Positions 11,314-22,838 of a stretch of 34,735 bases of DNA are shown here, in pieces (the stretch's first letter is position 1; each line of letters opens with the position of its first letter). This DNA is from Frankiaceae bacterium (GTDB lineage Bacteria; Actinomycetota; Actinomycetes; Frankiales; Frankiaceae), in the NCBI GenBank assembly GCA_017882765.1, contig JADGOW010000004.1:1-34735 (forward strand). Direction: 5' to 3'. The notes under the pieces were generated by a model. It was given only the letters and a program-made list of their open reading frames with translations. It was not told the origin of the DNA and did no database searches. A program made the position numbers and the translations under genes.

Positions 11314-12384
11314 TCAGCCCCCCTCCTCGTTTCGCGGGACGGGCCGGGCCGTCACTCGGAGATCCACGCCGAGGCGGTCCACGTCGACGGTCCGCAGGCG
11401 CCGGATCCCGGCGATGGTCGCCGCCCCGCCGCCCGACAGAGCCGGGTGGGCGGGCGGGCCGCCGAGCAGGGCCGGCGCGAGGTAGGCGACGACCTCGTCC
11501 ACCAGACCCGCGTCCACGAAGGCGCCCGCCACGGTCGGCCCGCCTTCGACGAGGACGCGCCGCACTCCCCGACCGGCGAGCAACCCGAGTACGGCAGGTA
11601 GATCGAGCCCGTAGCCTGGCGCCCCGGGCACGTCGGCCGCGGTCAGCACCAGCGTGTCGGCGCTGCCGTTGCGGACCCGGGCCTGTGCGGGCGTGCGGCC
11701 CCTGCTGTCGAGCACGACCCGCAGCGGCTGGCCGCGCGGCACCGGCGCGTCACGCACCGCGAGCTCGGGGTCGTCGGCCAGCACCGTGCCGATCCCGACC
11801 AGGACGGCGTCACAGGCGGCCCGCAGCCGATGAGCGTCCGCGCGGGCCTCGGAGCCTGTGATCCATCGGGACGACCCGTCCCGCGCCGCGACCCGGCCGT
11901 CCAGGCTCGCCGCGAACTTCCACGTCACGAACGGGCGCCCGGTGCGCACAGCATGCAGCCAATGCTCGTTCACCGCCTCCGCCTCGCGGGCACCGACCCC
12001 GATCTCCACGTCGATCCCGGCCTGCCGCAGGACCGCGGCGCCCCCGGCCGCGACCGGGTCGGGATCGGCAACGGCCACCACCACGCGGCGCACCCCGGCG
12101 TCGATGAGCGCGGACGTGCACGGCCCAGTGCGGCCGGTATGCGCGCAGGGTTCGAGAGTCACCACCGCCGTGCCGCCCCGGGCCCGGTCCCCCGCGGCCT
12201 GCAGCGCGGCGACCTCGGCGTGCGGACCGCCGGCCCGCTCGTGCCATCCCTGGCCCGCGACCGTGGTCCCGTCCGCACCCAGCACAACACAGCCCACCAC
12301 CGGATTGGGGCTGGCCGTGCCCAGACCCCGGGCAGCAAGCACCGCGGCGCGGCGCATCGCCGCTTCCTCGGCTGTGCTCGCCAC
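11314..12384 (-). CDS. ribD: Bifunctional deaminase/reductase RibD
   Basis: MRRAAVLAARGLGTASPNPVVGCVVL, HAEVAAL, EPCAHTGRTGPCTSALI, VLVEGGPTVAGAFV; GTG at 12384 with GGGAGG SD. Confidence 0.94.
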   Translation of the reverse strand: MASTAEEAAMRRAAVLAARGLGTASPNPVVGCVVLGADGTTVAGQGWHERAGGPHAEVAALQAAGDRARGGTAVVTLEPCAHTGRTGPCTSALIDAGVRRVVVAVADPDPVAAGGAAVLRQAGIDVEIGVGAREAEAVNEHWLHAVRTGRPFVTWKFAASLDGRVAARDGSSRWITGSEARADAHRLRAACDAVLVGIGTVLADDPELAVRDAPVPRGQPLRVVLDSRGRTPAQARVRNGSADTLVLTAADVPGAPGYGLDLPAVLGLLAGRGVRRVLVEGGPTVAGAFVDAGLVDEVVAYLAPALLGGPPAHPALSGGGAATIAGIRRLRTVDVDRLGVDLRVTARPVPRNEEGG

Positions 12385-12389
12385 CGCTG

Positions 12390-12437
12390 TCCGCCTCCCG
12401 CCGATGCGAGCGCGCTCCGGGCGGCACGGGAGGCGGA
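12390..12437 (-). promoter_or_regulatory. 11-bp anti-SD/SD stem in ribD leader (candidate riboswitch expression platform)
   Basis: Plus-strand 12390-12400 tccgcctcccg is perfectly complementary to 12427-12437 cgggaggcgga; the stem covers the ribD SD. Confidence 0.7.
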
Positions 12438-12510
12438 GGCGCGCAAGACCTGGAGGCCAGCGGCCCCGCCCGCGAAGGCGAGCGCCGCTGGTGACCCGGC
12501 GCGGCCGCGC

Positions 12511-12647
12511 GCTGCCTCCCATCCGGACTCTCACCGTCGGTCCCGGAGTTCCACCGGGTCCACCGGCCGAAGGGGTGAACCTCAGGCCGGGTCGCGGGCT
12601 GTTACCGCCGGTTCGGAATTGCACCGACCCCGGAGCGCGCGTGCTCC
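12511..12647 (-). promoter_or_regulatory. FMN (RFN element) riboswitch
   Basis: Minus strand: GGGGTCGGTGCAATTCCGAACCGGCGGTAACAGCCCGCGA...GGTGGAACTCCGGGACCGACGGTGAGAGTCCGGATGGGAGGCAGC, matching the conserved RFN core upstream of ribD. Confidence 0.95.
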
Positions 12648-12756
12648 AGTTCACAGTGTTACACGGCGGGGCCCCTCACGGCAGAGCCGGCGGCAGGTGG
12701 CCGGGGCCGGGTCATCTGCAGCCCTGACCGCCCCGTCCGCTGGCTGGGTCACCCGG

Positions 12757-13431
12757 TCAGCCGCCGGTCCGGGCGCGCCGGGCCTGCTCCCGCAAAGCCT
12801 CGATCGCGGCGCCCGGATCGTCGGCGCCGTAGACGGCGCTGCCCGCAACGAAGACATCTGCGCCCGCCTCGGCGCACTGCTCGATCGTGTCCTCGTTGAC
12901 CCCGCCGTCCACCTGCAACCACAGCGCCAGCCCGCGACGGTCGAGCATCTGCCGCACCGCCTTGACCTTCGGCAGCATGTCGTAGAGGAACGACTGGCCC
13001 CCGAACCCGGGCTCCACCGTCATCACGAGGAACATGTCGAATCGGTCGAGGATCGACTCGTACCGCTCGAACGGCGTGCCCGGGCGCACCGCCAGCCCGA
13101 CCCGAGCCCCAAGCGAACGGATCGCCTTCGGGGTGCGCACCAGATCGTGCACGGCCTCCGCGTGGACAGTGACGCTGGAGGCCCCCGCCTCCGCATACAA
13201 CGGAGCCCACCGGTCGGGGTCTTCGATCATGAGGTGGCAGTCGAGCGGGAGGCTCGTGTACTTGCGGAGTGCCTCCACCGTGCCGGCGCCGAAGGTCAGG
13301 TTCGGAACGAAGTGGTAGTCCATCACGTCGACGTGGAGCTGGTCCGCGTTGCCCTCGACGGCCCGGGCGGCGTCGGCGAGCCGGGCGAAGTCGGCGGACA
13401 GGATGCTGGGCGCGATGAACGTGCGGGCCAC
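12757..13431 (-). CDS. rpe: Ribulose-phosphate 3-epimerase
   Basis: [16 protein letters not shown]..., [47 protein letters not shown]. Confidence 0.95.
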   Translation of the reverse strand: MARTFIAPSILSADFARLADAARAVEGNADQLHVDVMDYHFVPNLTFGAGTVEALRKYTSLPLDCHLMIEDPDRWAPLYAEAGASSVTVHAEAVHDLVRTPKAIRSLGARVGLAVRPGTPFERYESILDRFDMFLVMTVEPGFGGQSFLYDMLPKVKAVRQMLDRRGLALWLQVDGGVNEDTIEQCAEAGADVFVAGSAVYGADDPGAAIEALREQARRARTGG

Positions 13432-13523
13432 GGCCGCGGAGTCTATGCGCTGATCGACTTAGGCGCGGACGCCGCGCAGCGACCGGTCGTAGCGTGACAA
13501 ACACGGGCGAACATCGGCGCGAC

Positions 13524-14951
13524 TCAGCGACGGCGCAGCAGGCTGGCGAACATCGCGTCGGTGCCGGTTTCATCCGGCCACAACTGCAGATCGCTCCCCG
13601 CGCCCGGCACGCCCGGCAACACGCTGGCCATCTCGATGCGGTCGATGTCGGCCCGGCCGGCCAGCACCGCCTCCACGACCTCGGATGTCTCGGCCCGGTG
13701 CGGAGAGCAGGTCGCGTAGCAGACGACGCCACCCGGGCGGAGCAGGGTAAGCGCGCTGGCGAGCAGGTCGCGCTGCAGGGCGGTCAGCCTGGCGAGGTCG
13801 TCGGGCGTACGCCGCCACCGCGCTTCGGGACGGCGACGCAGGGCCCCCAGGCCGGTGCACGGGGCGTCGACCAGCACCCGGTCGGCGCTGCCGGGGCGAA
13901 CCGGCGGCTGCCGACCGTCGGCGCGCACGGTGGCACCGTCCGGCAACGCGTCGCGCACCAGGCGGGCGCGGGCCGCGCGCGGCTCGATCGCAAGAAGTAG
14001 GCCGGGGAGGAGGCCGGCCAGCAGGGCGGCCTTCCCGCCGGGACCGGCGCACAGGTCGACAGTGAGGCCGCCACGGGCCGCCCCGCCAGCAGGTGCCCCC
14101 TCAGGAGCCGCCGGGGCACTGCTCGCGACGGTTGCCCTGGCCAGGGCGAGCGCCACGAGCTGACTGCCCTCGTCCTGGACGCCCGCTCGACCGTCCCGCA
14201 CGGCGGGCAGCAGCGCAGGCTCGCCGGCCTCGAGCCGGACCGCGAAGGGCGACCAGCGTCCAGCCGTCGCCGTCAGCCCAGCGGCCTCGGCCTGGGCGAG
14301 TAGGTCGTCGCGGTCCACGCGGCCCGGCCGGGCGACCAGATGCGGGCGCGGCGCCTCGTTGTCGGCCGCCAACACCCGCTCGGTGCGCGCCAGGTCGCCG
14401 CCCAGGACGTCCGCGAACGCTTCGACGATCCAGCGCGGATGGGCGTGAACAGCGGCCAGGTAGCCGACCGGATCGGTGTCGCGCGCCGGCGCGGCCAGGG
14501 CGCGGGCCATGTCGCCGCCCGCCGCCTCCACCCGTTCCGCGGCCCGGCGCAGCACGGCGTTCGCGAAGCGCACGGCATGCTCTCCGACAGCGGTCCGCAC
14601 CAGCTCGACCGTGCTCGCCACCGCCGCCCGTGCCGGCACCCGGGTACGCAGTAGCTGGTAGGCGCCCAGCCGCAGCGCGTCCCGCACCGGGGGGTCCACA
14701 GCGTCCAGCGGGCGGCTCATGCCCTGGGACAGGAGCAGGTCCAGGCTGCCCTGCCAGCGCAGGGCGCCGTAGCCGAGTTCGGTGATGAACATGCGGTCGC
14801 GGGCGTCGAGCCGTTCTCCCGCATCCTCGATCAGCTTCGGGAGCAGCAGGTTCGCGTAGGCCTGACGCTCGTCGACGGCCCGCAGCAGTCGCCAGGCGAC
14901 CAGCCGGGGCAGATCGGGCCGGCTCCGAGCGCGGCGGGGGGCAGGGCTCAC
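13524..14951 (-). CDS. rsmB: 16S rRNA m5C methyltransferase (RsmB/Sun/Fmu family)
   Basis: NusB-like N-terminus, [49 protein letters not shown]. Confidence 0.9.
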   Translation of the reverse strand: MSPAPRRARSRPDLPRLVAWRLLRAVDERQAYANLLLPKLIEDAGERLDARDRMFITELGYGALRWQGSLDLLLSQGMSRPLDAVDPPVRDALRLGAYQLLRTRVPARAAVASTVELVRTAVGEHAVRFANAVLRRAAERVEAAGGDMARALAAPARDTDPVGYLAAVHAHPRWIVEAFADVLGGDLARTERVLAADNEAPRPHLVARPGRVDRDDLLAQAEAAGLTATAGRWSPFAVRLEAGEPALLPAVRDGRAGVQDEGSQLVALALARATVASSAPAAPEGAPAGGAARGGLTVDLCAGPGGKAALLAGLLPGLLLAIEPRAARARLVRDALPDGATVRADGRQPPVRPGSADRVLVDAPCTGLGALRRRPEARWRRTPDDLARLTALQRDLLASALTLLRPGGVVCYATCSPHRAETSEVVEAVLAGRADIDRIEMASVLPGVPGAGSDLQLWPDETGTDAMFASLLRRR

Positions 14952-15874
14952 TCCAGCCGGTCGTCCGCCTGCAGGCGAACGCCCCGCGCCCAGGCTTCGG
15001 CGGGCATCGCCGCCTTGCCCTCGGGCCGCACGTCGCCCAGCCGCACGGCCGTGGAGCCGGTGCCGACAATGACGCCGGCCCGTCCCCGGTCGTGGAGGGA
15101 ACCTGCCTGCAACCTCGCCTCGACCAGGGGCAGGACGGGGCCCACCTTGAGTCGTCGGCCTCGGAAGGTCGTCCAGGCGCCAGGGGCCGGCGTTGCTGCG
15201 CGGATCAGCCGGTCGACCTGTCGCGCCGGCGCGGCCCAGGGCACCCGCGCGTCCTCGACCTCAACCTTGGGGGCCCACGACACGCCCTCATCGGGCTGGG
15301 GCCGGGCGACGACGGTGCCGTCCTCAAGGCCGTCGAGGGTCGCCACGAGAAGCCGCGCGCCGGCGACAGCGAGGCGTTCCAGGAGATCGCCGGACGTGTC
15401 GCGGGGCCCGATCGGCTCAGTGATCACCCCGTAGACGGGGCCCGTGTCGAGCCCCTCTTCGAGCAGGAACGTGGATGCGCCAGTGATCTCGTCGCCGGCC
15501 AGCAGGGCCCGCTGCACGGGTGCCGCCCCGCGCCATGCGGGCAGCAGCGAGAAGTGCAGGTTCACCCAGCCGAGTCGCGGCACGGCCAGGGCGTCAGGGG
15601 GAATCAGTGCCCCGAAGGCGACCACGGGGCAGCAGTCAGGGGCGATCGCACGCAGCCGGTCCAGGAAGTCGGGGTCGCGCACCCGGCGTGGCTGCAGCAG
15701 CTCCAGGCCGGCTTCGGCGGCGGCCTCCTTGACCGGGGAGACCGTCGGGCGCCGCCCGCGCCCGGCGACGGTGTCCGGCCGGGTGATCACTGCTACCACA
15801 TCGTGCCGACTGGACAGCAAGGCCCGCAGGCTCGGCACCGCCGGCGCCGGGGTGCCGGCGAAGACGAGTCTCAC
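14948..15874 (-). CDS. fmt: Methionyl-tRNA formyltransferase
   Basis: GTG start; [20 protein letters not shown]..., [33 protein letters not shown]. Confidence 0.95.
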   Translation of the reverse strand: MRLVFAGTPAPAVPSLRALLSSRHDVVAVITRPDTVAGRGRRPTVSPVKEAAAEAGLELLQPRRVRDPDFLDRLRAIAPDCCPVVAFGALIPPDALAVPRLGWVNLHFSLLPAWRGAAPVQRALLAGDEITGASTFLLEEGLDTGPVYGVITEPIGPRDTSGDLLERLAVAGARLLVATLDGLEDGTVVARPQPDEGVSWAPKVEVEDARVPWAAPARQVDRLIRAATPAPGAWTTFRGRRLKVGPVLPLVEARLQAGSLHDRGRAGVIVGTGSTAVRLGDVRPEGKAAMPAEAWARGVRLQADDRLE

Positions 15875-15960
15875 CCCGACACCGTACGGGGATGCCCGGT
15901 CAGGACCCGCCCGCGGGCCGGCCCCGGTCGAACGAGCGCCAAGGCCCAGGCGAACGAGCG

Positions 15961-16509
15961 CTACCTGCCCCGGCCGAACAGCGGGTGCGGGCTCACCTTC
16001 ACCGTCGGCGCCTCCTGGCCGGACCACTCCGCCTCGCGAATTGCCTTCATGGCCGCCTTCCTCGTCCGCGCGTCGAGGCGGTCGATGAACAGCACCCCGT
16101 CGAGATGGTCGGTTTCGTGCTGGAGCGCGCGGGACATCCAGCCGCTTCCCTCGACGACGACCGGGTCGCCGTACTCGTTCTGCCCGGCGGCCAGGACCCG
16201 CTCCGGACGCTGGAGCTCGAAGGACAGGCCCGGCAAGGACAGGCAGCCCTCCTCGCCGTCCATCATCTCCTCGCTGAACGGCCCCAGTCGTGGGTTGATC
16301 AGGTGGCCTTTCACCCCGTCGACGTCGTAGACCAAGACCCGCAGCAACACACCCAGCTGCGGTGCCGCCAGCCCGGAACCGGGCGCGTCGAACATGGTGT
16401 CGGTGAGGTCTTTGACGAGGTTTCGCAACTCTTTGTCGAAGGTCATCACCGGCTGCGCGACCTGCCGCAGCACAGGGTCGCCGAACAGACGTATCTCCCG
16501 GACTGCCAC
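15961..16509 (-). CDS. def: Peptide deformylase
   Basis: [34 protein letters not shown]. Confidence 0.95.
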   Translation of the reverse strand: MAVREIRLFGDPVLRQVAQPVMTFDKELRNLVKDLTDTMFDAPGSGLAAPQLGVLLRVLVYDVDGVKGHLINPRLGPFSEEMMDGEEGCLSLPGLSFELQRPERVLAAGQNEYGDPVVVEGSGWMSRALQHETDHLDGVLFIDRLDARTRKAAMKAIREAEWSGQEAPTVKVSPHPLFGRGR

Positions 16510-16545
16510 AGCCGCCCTTCTGCCCGCGTGACCTGCCTTCTCGTC

Positions 16546-16551
16546 ATTCTA
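16546..16551 (-). promoter_or_regulatory. Candidate -10 box (TAGAAT) upstream of def
   Basis: TAGAATGAC on the minus strand in the 188-nt priA-def gap; no convincing -35 at canonical spacing. Confidence 0.25.
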
Positions 16552-16697
16552 CGGCGGGCCCGGGCAAAGGCCGCCTGCGTCAGGCCTGCTCGATGACGTC
16601 CCGTACCTCGACGTCCACGCTGGTCGCCCCGGGCACCGGCGGGATGCGTCCAAATCATGGCGGCCGCAGCCCGGGCGGCCTTCTCGTCGGCCCGACC

Positions 16698-18725
16698 TCA
16701 GCCGATGACACCCGGGTCCAGCCGCACCCGGAGTCCGGGTCCGCCCGCGCCCGCCCGCCGGGACGGATGGCGCGCCGAACGCAGCGCCAGCGCCGACTTC
16801 AGCGCCGCTGCCAGCGGTGCTCCCTCGCCGCGCCGGACCCGCAGCAGCACCCGCTCCCCCGCATCCGGATCCCGCTGATCGAGAGGCACCGGGCCGAGGA
16901 TGTCGGTGTCCGCGGGAAGCTCCGCGCCGTCGAGCAGCTGGGCGATCGCCTCCGGTGGACCCTCGACCGAAGCCATCCGGACAGCGGGCGGGAACCCCAG
17001 CTCGCGTCGCTCGGCGAGCTCGCGCCTGGCGAACCCGGCCGGATCCCAGCGGATGAGGGCCTGCACGGGGCCGACCGCGGCATCGGCCACTGCCACCACC
17101 GTTCCTCCGACGGGAGCCGGCCGCGCCAAAGCGGCCGCCGCGAACCAGCGTCGCGCCGCCTCCTCGGCGGCCCGCAGGTCCGGGCGGCCGAGCAGCACCC
17201 ACGAGTCCAGGAGCAGGACGGCCCCGTACCCGCCGTCGGCGACGGGTTCGGCCCCCGGCGTCGCGACCACCAATGCCGGCCCCGCGGGCACCGAGTCGAG
17301 GATCTCGTCGCGGCCCGACGTGCGGACGACGTGACCGGGAAACGCCCGCCCGAGCTCTTCTGCCGTCCGCCGCTCGCCCTCGGCCTGCGCGCGCAGACGC
17401 TCGTGACCGCACTGCGGACAGCACCAGCCGGGCTGCGGCCGGGCACACCACAAGCAGGCCAGGCCACCTTCCGCCGCGGCCCGCCCGAGCGGGCCCGCGC
17501 ACGTCGGGCACCGGGCGGCCGCGCGGCAGGCAGCGCACGCCAGCGCGGGCTGATAGCCGTGCCGGGGCACCTGGACGAGCACGGGAGCCTCCCGCGCGAG
17601 AGCGGCGCGGGCCGCCTCCCACGCGACCGTCGGCAGCCGGGCGATGCGGGCGAGCGGGTCGTGGGCCACCGCGGCATCACTGCCGCTGGCGACGACCCGG
17701 GGCGCGGTGGCCCGCAGCACCGGCCGGTCCGGGAGCAGCGGCCGGGCCCAGCCCGACTCGACCAGCGCCGCCGCCTCGACACCGGGGCTGAACCCCCCGA
17801 CCAGCACCGCAGCCCCGGTGAGGTGGGCACGCAGCAGGAGGACGTCCCGCGCATTCGGATACGGGGCGCGCGGCTCGTGATGGACGTCGTCACCGTCGTC
17901 CCAGATCGCGACCAGCCCGAGCCCAGCGACGGGGGCGAACATCGCCGCCCGCGTGCCGACGACTACCCGCACCCGGCCGCGGGAGACGGCGAGGAAGCGG
18001 CGGTACCGCTCGGCCGGACCCAGATCCGCCGACAAGGTCACGTAGCGCTGTGGGCCGACGGCGGGGTCGAGGGCCGCCGCGACCCTGGTGATGTCCCGCG
18101 CGTCCGGGACGACGACGAGCCCCCCCTTCCCCGCGGACAGGACGGCGTCTGCGGCCGCCGCAAGCTCATCCGCCCACGACGGCCCGGGCAGGGCATACCA
18201 GACCGCGCGGGCCGGCCGGCCGGCCGCGAGCGCGGCAAGAAAGCCGGGACCGTGCGGGTAGCGCTCCCACCTGCCGGGCTGGTCGGCGCGATGCGGCGGC
18301 GGCTCGTTGTCCGCTGCGTTGTCAGGCGCCGCCGCGGCGTCGGGCACGGCTTCGCGTTCGACCCTCGCATGCCGCGGCGGAACGGCCAGGCGCACGACAT
18401 CGGCGAGCGTGCCCGCGTACCTGTCGGCGACCGCCCGCGCCAGGGCGGCCACCTCGGGCAGCAGGACGGGCTCCGCACTGACGGTCGCGGACAGCGGCAG
18501 CAGCGGCCCCTCGTGGTCGGACGCGGCCAGCCGGTCGAGGACGTAGCCGCCGACAAGCCGGCCGTGGAAGCGCACCCGTACCCGCGCGCCGACGACGGCC
18601 GCTGCCGACATCTCCGCCGGGACCAGATAGTCGAACGGTCGATCGAGGTGCGGGGTGGGAACGTCGACGCAGACCCGGGCGACGGGCCGGGCCGCGGACT
18701 GATCTCGCGCCGGGCCCTCGCTCAG
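16698..18725 (-). CDS. priA: PriA-like primosomal protein N', actinobacterial type with degenerate helicase motifs; proposed CUG start
   Basis: [26 protein letters not shown]-terminal domain; Zn cysteines [13 protein letters not shown]...CLWC...CCPQC; no Walker A; no in-frame ATG/GTG between metK stop region and conserved N-terminus. Confidence 0.88.
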   Translation of the reverse strand: MSEGPARDQSAARPVARVCVDVPTPHLDRPFDYLVPAEMSAAAVVGARVRVRFHGRLVGGYVLDRLAASDHEGPLLPLSATVSAEPVLLPEVAALARAVADRYAGTLADVVRLAVPPRHARVEREAVPDAAAAPDNAADNEPPPHRADQPGRWERYPHGPGFLAALAAGRPARAVWYALPGPSWADELAAAADAVLSAGKGGLVVVPDARDITRVAAALDPAVGPQRYVTLSADLGPAERYRRFLAVSRGRVRVVVGTRAAMFAPVAGLGLVAIWDDGDDVHHEPRAPYPNARDVLLLRAHLTGAAVLVGGFSPGVEAAALVESGWARPLLPDRPVLRATAPRVVASGSDAAVAHDPLARIARLPTVAWEAARAALAREAPVLVQVPRHGYQPALACAACRAAARCPTCAGPLGRAAAEGGLACLWCARPQPGWCCPQCGHERLRAQAEGERRTAEELGRAFPGHVVRTSGRDEILDSVPAGPALVVATPGAEPVADGGYGAVLLLDSWVLLGRPDLRAAEEAARRWFAAAALARPAPVGGTVVAVADAAVGPVQALIRWDPAGFARRELAERRELGFPPAVRMASVEGPPEAIAQLLDGAELPADTDILGPVPLDQRDPDAGERVLLRVRRGEGAPLAAALKSALALRSARHPSRRAGAGGPGLRVRLDPGVIG

Positions 18726-19912
18726 GAGACGGCGCGCGCCAGCGCCTCTGCCCGGCCCGTGGACTCCCAGGTGAAGTCGAGCTCCGGCCGGCCGAAGTGG
18801 CCGTACGCCGCGGTCTGCAGGTAGATCGGGCGCAGAAGATCGAGATCGCGGATGATCGCTGCCGGCCGCAGGTCGAAGACCCGGGTAACCGCATCCTGGA
18901 TCTCCTCGTCGGAGACTTCTCCGGTGCCGTAGGTGTCCACGAACAGGCCCACCGGGTGCGCCTTGCCGATGGCGTAGGCGACCTGCACCTCGCAACGCCG
19001 CGCCAGGCCGGCCGCCACCACGTTCTTGGCGACCCAGCGCATCGCGTAGGCGCCGCTGCGGTCGACCTTCGACGGGTCCTTGCCGGAGAAGGCGCCGCCG
19101 CCGTGGCGAGCCATCCCGCCGTAGGTGTCCACAATGATCTTGCGCCCGGTGAGGCCCGCGTCGCCCATCGGGCCGCCGATCTCGAACCGCCCGGTCGGGT
19201 TGACCAGGAGCTGATGCCCGGTCGCGTCGATGTGCAGCGCCTCGACCTCGGGCGCGATGACGAACTCTTCGACATCCGGGGCGAGCAGGGTGTCGATGTC
19301 GATGTCGGGCGCGTGCTGGCTGCTCACCACGACCGTGTCCAGCCGGGCCGGCCGCCCGTCGATGTACTCGATGGTGACCTGGGTCTTCCCGTCGGGGCGC
19401 AGGTAGCCGATCGTGCCGTCCTTGCGGACCTCGGAAAGGCGCCGGGCTAGCCGGTGCGCGAGCGCGATCGGCAGCGGCATCAGCTCCGGGGTCTCGTCGC
19501 AGGCGAAGCCGTACATCAGGCCCTGGTCACCGGCGCCCTGCCGGTCGAGCTCGTCGATGACGCCGTCGTGGCGGTGCTCGTAGGCGTCGTCGACACCTTG
19601 GGCGATATCCGGCGACTGCGCGCCGATCGAGACGCTCACCCCGCATGACGCCCCGTCGAAGCCCTTCTTGGACGAGTCGTAGCCGATGTCGAGCACGCGC
19701 TCCCGCACGATGCCGGGGATGTCGGCGTACGCGTCGGTCGTGACCTCGCCGGCGACGTGCACCAGGCCCGTCGTCACCAGCGTCTCGACGGCCACCCGGC
19801 TGCGTGGGTCGTCCTTGATGAGCGCATCCAGGATGGCGTCGCTGATCTGGTCAGCGATCTTGTCCGGATGCCCCTCGGTGACGGACTCGGACGTGAAAAG
19901 GCGCCTGGCCAC
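18722..19912 (-). CDS. metK: S-adenosylmethionine synthetase
   Basis: [27 protein letters not shown]..., [44 protein letters not shown]. Confidence 0.97.
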   Translation of the reverse strand: MARRLFTSESVTEGHPDKIADQISDAILDALIKDDPRSRVAVETLVTTGLVHVAGEVTTDAYADIPGIVRERVLDIGYDSSKKGFDGASCGVSVSIGAQSPDIAQGVDDAYEHRHDGVIDELDRQGAGDQGLMYGFACDETPELMPLPIALAHRLARRLSEVRKDGTIGYLRPDGKTQVTIEYIDGRPARLDTVVVSSQHAPDIDIDTLLAPDVEEFVIAPEVEALHIDATGHQLLVNPTGRFEIGGPMGDAGLTGRKIIVDTYGGMARHGGGAFSGKDPSKVDRSGAYAMRWVAKNVVAAGLARRCEVQVAYAIGKAHPVGLFVDTYGTGEVSDEEIQDAVTRVFDLRPAAIIRDLDLLRPIYLQTAAYGHFGRPELDFTWESTGRAEALARAVS

Positions 19913-19952
19913 AGCGGACCCCCGGGGATCGTGTGATGCGATTGGCCTGACT

Positions 19953-21284
19953 CTACAGTCGCCGGGGGCCGCCCGTTGTGAACCGCGCGGCGACCAGATC
20001 CCAGACTGCGTGCGCCAGCAATTCCTTGGTCGTCGTGTCGATGACCGTCTCGGACCCGTCGGCGCCGAGCACGGTGGCGCTGTTGGTCTCGACCTCGAAG
20101 CCCAGCCGTTCCCCGACCTGGTTGACCACGAGCAGATCGCACCCTTTGCGGCGCAATTTGTCCCGGCCTCGGGTCAGCACCTCGTCGGTCTCCGCCGCGA
20201 ACCCGACGATCACTTGACCGGCCCGGCGTCTGGCGCCGAGCTCGGCAAGCACGTCGGTGGTGCGCGTCAGTGCGACCGGTGGCGGCTCCTCGTCCGACTT
20301 CTTGATCTTGATTTTGGAGCGGGACACCGGCCTGAAGTCGGCGACGGCGGCGGCCATCACCACAGCGTCCGCGCCCCCTGCCCCGCCTCCTGCCCCGCCC
20401 GCGGCCCCGAGCACGGCCACGCCCGCGGCATCGAGCACGGCCACGCGGAGGTCCTCGGCGGACACGACGGGCACCACGGCAGCCCCCGCCACGTCGGCCA
20501 GGCCGACATTGGCACTGACCAGTGTCACTGTCGCGCCGCGGGCCACGGCGGCCCGAGCCAGGGCATAACCCTGGCGGCCACTCGACCGGTTGCCCAGAAA
20601 CCGCACCGGGTCCAGGTACTCCCGGGTGCCGCCGGCGCTGACCACCACATGCCGGCCAGCGAGATCCTGCGATCGCCCGCCGAGTTCGAGGACGGCCCGG
20701 GCGACTCGAGTGATCTCCTCCGGATCGGGCAGCCGCCCGACGCCGCTGTCGACCCCGGTCAGCCGGCCCGCGGCAGGGGCCAGGACCAGCGCACCGCGCT
20801 CGCGCAAGGTCGCCACGTTGGCCCGGGTGGCCGGGTGCTCCCACATCTCGGTGTGCATGGCCGGGGCGTAGAGCACGGGGCAGCGGGCTGTCAGCAGCGT
20901 CGCGGTGAGCAGGTCGTCGGCGCGTCCGGTTGCGGCCCTCGCCAGCAAATCCGCGGTGGCCGGCACCACGAGCACCAGGTCTGCTTCGCGGCCGAGCCGG
21001 ACATGGGGCACCTCGTCGGCATCGGTCCACACATCGGTCGCGACCGGCTGGCCGGACAGCGCCGCCCACGTCGCAACACCGACGAAGCGCAGCGCGGACT
21101 GAGTCGGAATGACCCGCACGTCGTGGCCACTCTCCGTGAGTTCCCGCAGGACATGCGCCGCCTTGTAGGCCGCGATACCGCCCGCGACGCCGAGCACTAC
21201 CCGCGGCCGGCGCCGGCCCCCGCGCTGGGGACGGTCGCCCGCACCGGCGCCACGCTGTGCGTCACCCACTGAGGCGTCAGTCAT
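19953..21284 (-). CDS. coaBC: Bifunctional phosphopantothenoylcysteine decarboxylase/synthetase
   Basis: [21 protein letters not shown]..., [53 protein letters not shown]. Confidence 0.95.
   Translation of the reverse strand: MTDASVGDAQRGAGAGDRPQRGGRRRPRVVLGVAGGIAAYKAAHVLRELTESGHDVRVIPTQSALRFVGVATWAALSGQPVATDVWTDADEVPHVRLGREADLVLVVPATADLLARAATGRADDLLTATLLTARCPVLYAPAMHTEMWEHPATRANVATLRERGALVLAPAAGRLTGVDSGVGRLPDPEEITRVARAVLELGGRSQDLAGRHVVVSAGGTREYLDPVRFLGNRSSGRQGYALARAAVARGATVTLVSANVGLADVAGAAVVPVVSAEDLRVAVLDAAGVAVLGAAGGAGGGAGGADAVVMAAAVADFRPVSRSKIKIKKSDEEPPPVALTRTTDVLAELGARRRAGQVIVGFAAETDEVLTRGRDKLRRKGCDLLVVNQVGERLGFEVETNSATVLGADGSETVIDTTTKELLAHAVWDLVAARFTTGGPRRL
20400..20447. repeat. 24-nt in-frame tandem duplication within coaBC
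   Basis: cgcggccccgagcacggccacgcc / cgcggcatcgagcacggccacgcg (21/24 identical), encoding [16 protein letters not shown]. Confidence 0.85.
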
Positions 21285-21328
21285 GTGGGGTCATCCACGC
21301 GCCCGGCCGCGCGCCGCCTAAGCCCGGC

Positions 21329-21607
21329 TCAGGCTGCTGGGGGCGCGTCCAGCGCGTGCTCGTGCGTCAGCAGGCCGGCCGCGATCTCGCGCAGCGCGAT
21401 GGAAAGCGGCTTCTCCTGCGGGCTGGTCTCGACCAGCGGGCCGACGTACTCCAACAGGCCCTCGCCGAGCTGGGAGTAGTAGGCGTTGATCTGCCGAGCG
21501 CGCTTGGCGGAGTAGATCACCAGGCTGTACTTGGAATCGGTCGCCTCGAGCAGGTCGTCGATCGGCGGGTTGGTGATCCCCTCGGGGTTGGCGACGGTGC
21601 CGCCCAC
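21329..21607 (-). CDS. rpoZ: RNA polymerase omega subunit
   Basis: [50 protein letters not shown]. Confidence 0.95.
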   Translation of the reverse strand: MGGTVANPEGITNPPIDDLLEATDSKYSLVIYSAKRARQINAYYSQLGEGLLEYVGPLVETSPQEKPLSIALREIAAGLLTHEHALDAPPAA

Positions 21608-21650
21608 GGCATTCCCTCCTCGGCCGGCGCCGCGAGCGCGGCCGCCCTGC

Positions 21651-22208
21651 TCATCTCACGGTGTCCTGCAGCAAGGCTACCAGTCGGTCGGCAGCTTTCT
21701 CGATCTCATCGTTGACGATGACCTCGTCGAACTCGTCCACGGCGGCAAGCTCGAGCCGGGCCCGGGCGAGCCGACGGGAGACCGCCTCGCCGTCTTCTGT
21801 GCACCGGCCGGCAAGCCGCCTTTCCAGCTCCGGCCAGGACGGGGGCGAGAGGAAGACCAGCCGCGCGCTCGGCATCGCCGCGCGCACCTGCCGGGCGCCC
21901 TGCAACTCGATCTCGAGCAGCGCCTGCCGACCCGCAGCGAGGCGCTCCTCGACCGGCCCGCGCGGGGTGCCGTAGCTGAACCCGGCATAGCTCGCCCATT
22001 CGAGTAACTCCCCGGCCGCCGCCATCCGCGCGAAACCCTGCTCGTCCACGAAGTGGTAGTGGACGCCTGGAACCTCGCCGGGACGCGGCGGCCGGGTCGT
22101 GACGCTCACCGAAACCCAGACCTCCGGGTGCCGGGCACGGACAGCGGCGATGACGCTGCCCTTGCCGACCCCCGACGGGCCGGACAGGACGGTGAGCCGG
22201 CCCCGCAC
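21651..22208 (-). CDS. gmk: Guanylate kinase
   Basis: [57 protein letters not shown] start at 22208. Confidence 0.95.
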   Translation of the reverse strand: MRGRLTVLSGPSGVGKGSVIAAVRARHPEVWVSVSVTTRPPRPGEVPGVHYHFVDEQGFARMAAAGELLEWASYAGFSYGTPRGPVEERLAAGRQALLEIELQGARQVRAAMPSARLVFLSPPSWPELERRLAGRCTEDGEAVSRRLARARLELAAVDEFDEVIVNDEIEKAADRLVALLQDTVR

Positions 22209-22218
22209 GAGCGCTGGA

Positions 22219-22560
22219 TCAGGACCCGGCAGCAGCCTTGGCCGTGTCAGAGTCGAACTCGGTGACGAGCGCCGCCCGCTGCTTGGCACCCAGTCCCCGC
22301 ACGCGGCGAGATGGGCTGATCTCCAGCCGCTCCATGATCTTTGCGGCACGGACCCGACCGACCCCGGGCAGGGACTCCAAGACGGCCGATACCTTCATCT
22401 TCCCGATGACGTCGTCTGTGACGCCACGGTCAAGGACGCCCTTCAGGCTTTCCCCTGAGTGCTTGAGCTTGTCCTTCAATTCAGCGCGGGCCTTGCGGGC
22501 CTGTGCGGCCTTCTCCAGGGCCGCTGCCCGCTGCTCGGGCGTCAACGTCGGCAAAGGCAC
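22219..22560 (-). CDS. mihF: Actinobacterial integration host factor (mIHF)
   Basis: [46 protein letters not shown]...[47 protein letters not shown] upstream of GTG at 22560. Confidence 0.95.
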   Translation of the reverse strand: MPLPTLTPEQRAAALEKAAQARKARAELKDKLKHSGESLKGVLDRGVTDDVIGKMKVSAVLESLPGVGRVRAAKIMERLEISPSRRVRGLGAKQRAALVTEFDSDTAKAAAGS

Positions 22561-22838
22561 CGGCGTCGCCTCCTTCTTTAGTGCCCTTCGGCATTTGATT
22601 TTCCCCCAGGCGGCCCGCAACGTAGCGATAACTGTGCCCCCGGGTCCAGCTCCCTACGGCATGTCGTCGGGTAAAACGCCTCGTCGGGGGGGCACGAGCA
22701 GGCGCTCGCAGTCGCCTGGAGGGCCTCAGCCTAGAGGCACCGCCTCGGCGTCAACGGTGGACCCGGCCGCAGACGCACTCGTCACCGGTCACCAGCCACC
22801 TTTCAGCAGTCACCGATTACCTGGTCAGCGGCTTACCC

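Noticed and set aside
16593-18824. 743-aa plus-strand ORF opposite priA
   Set aside because: Antisense high-GC artefact; no recognisable domain.
19913-19952. SAM riboswitch upstream of metK
   Set aside because: The coaBC-metK gap is only about 40 nt and shows no SAM-I/II/IV-like core; metK appears co-transcribed with upstream genes.
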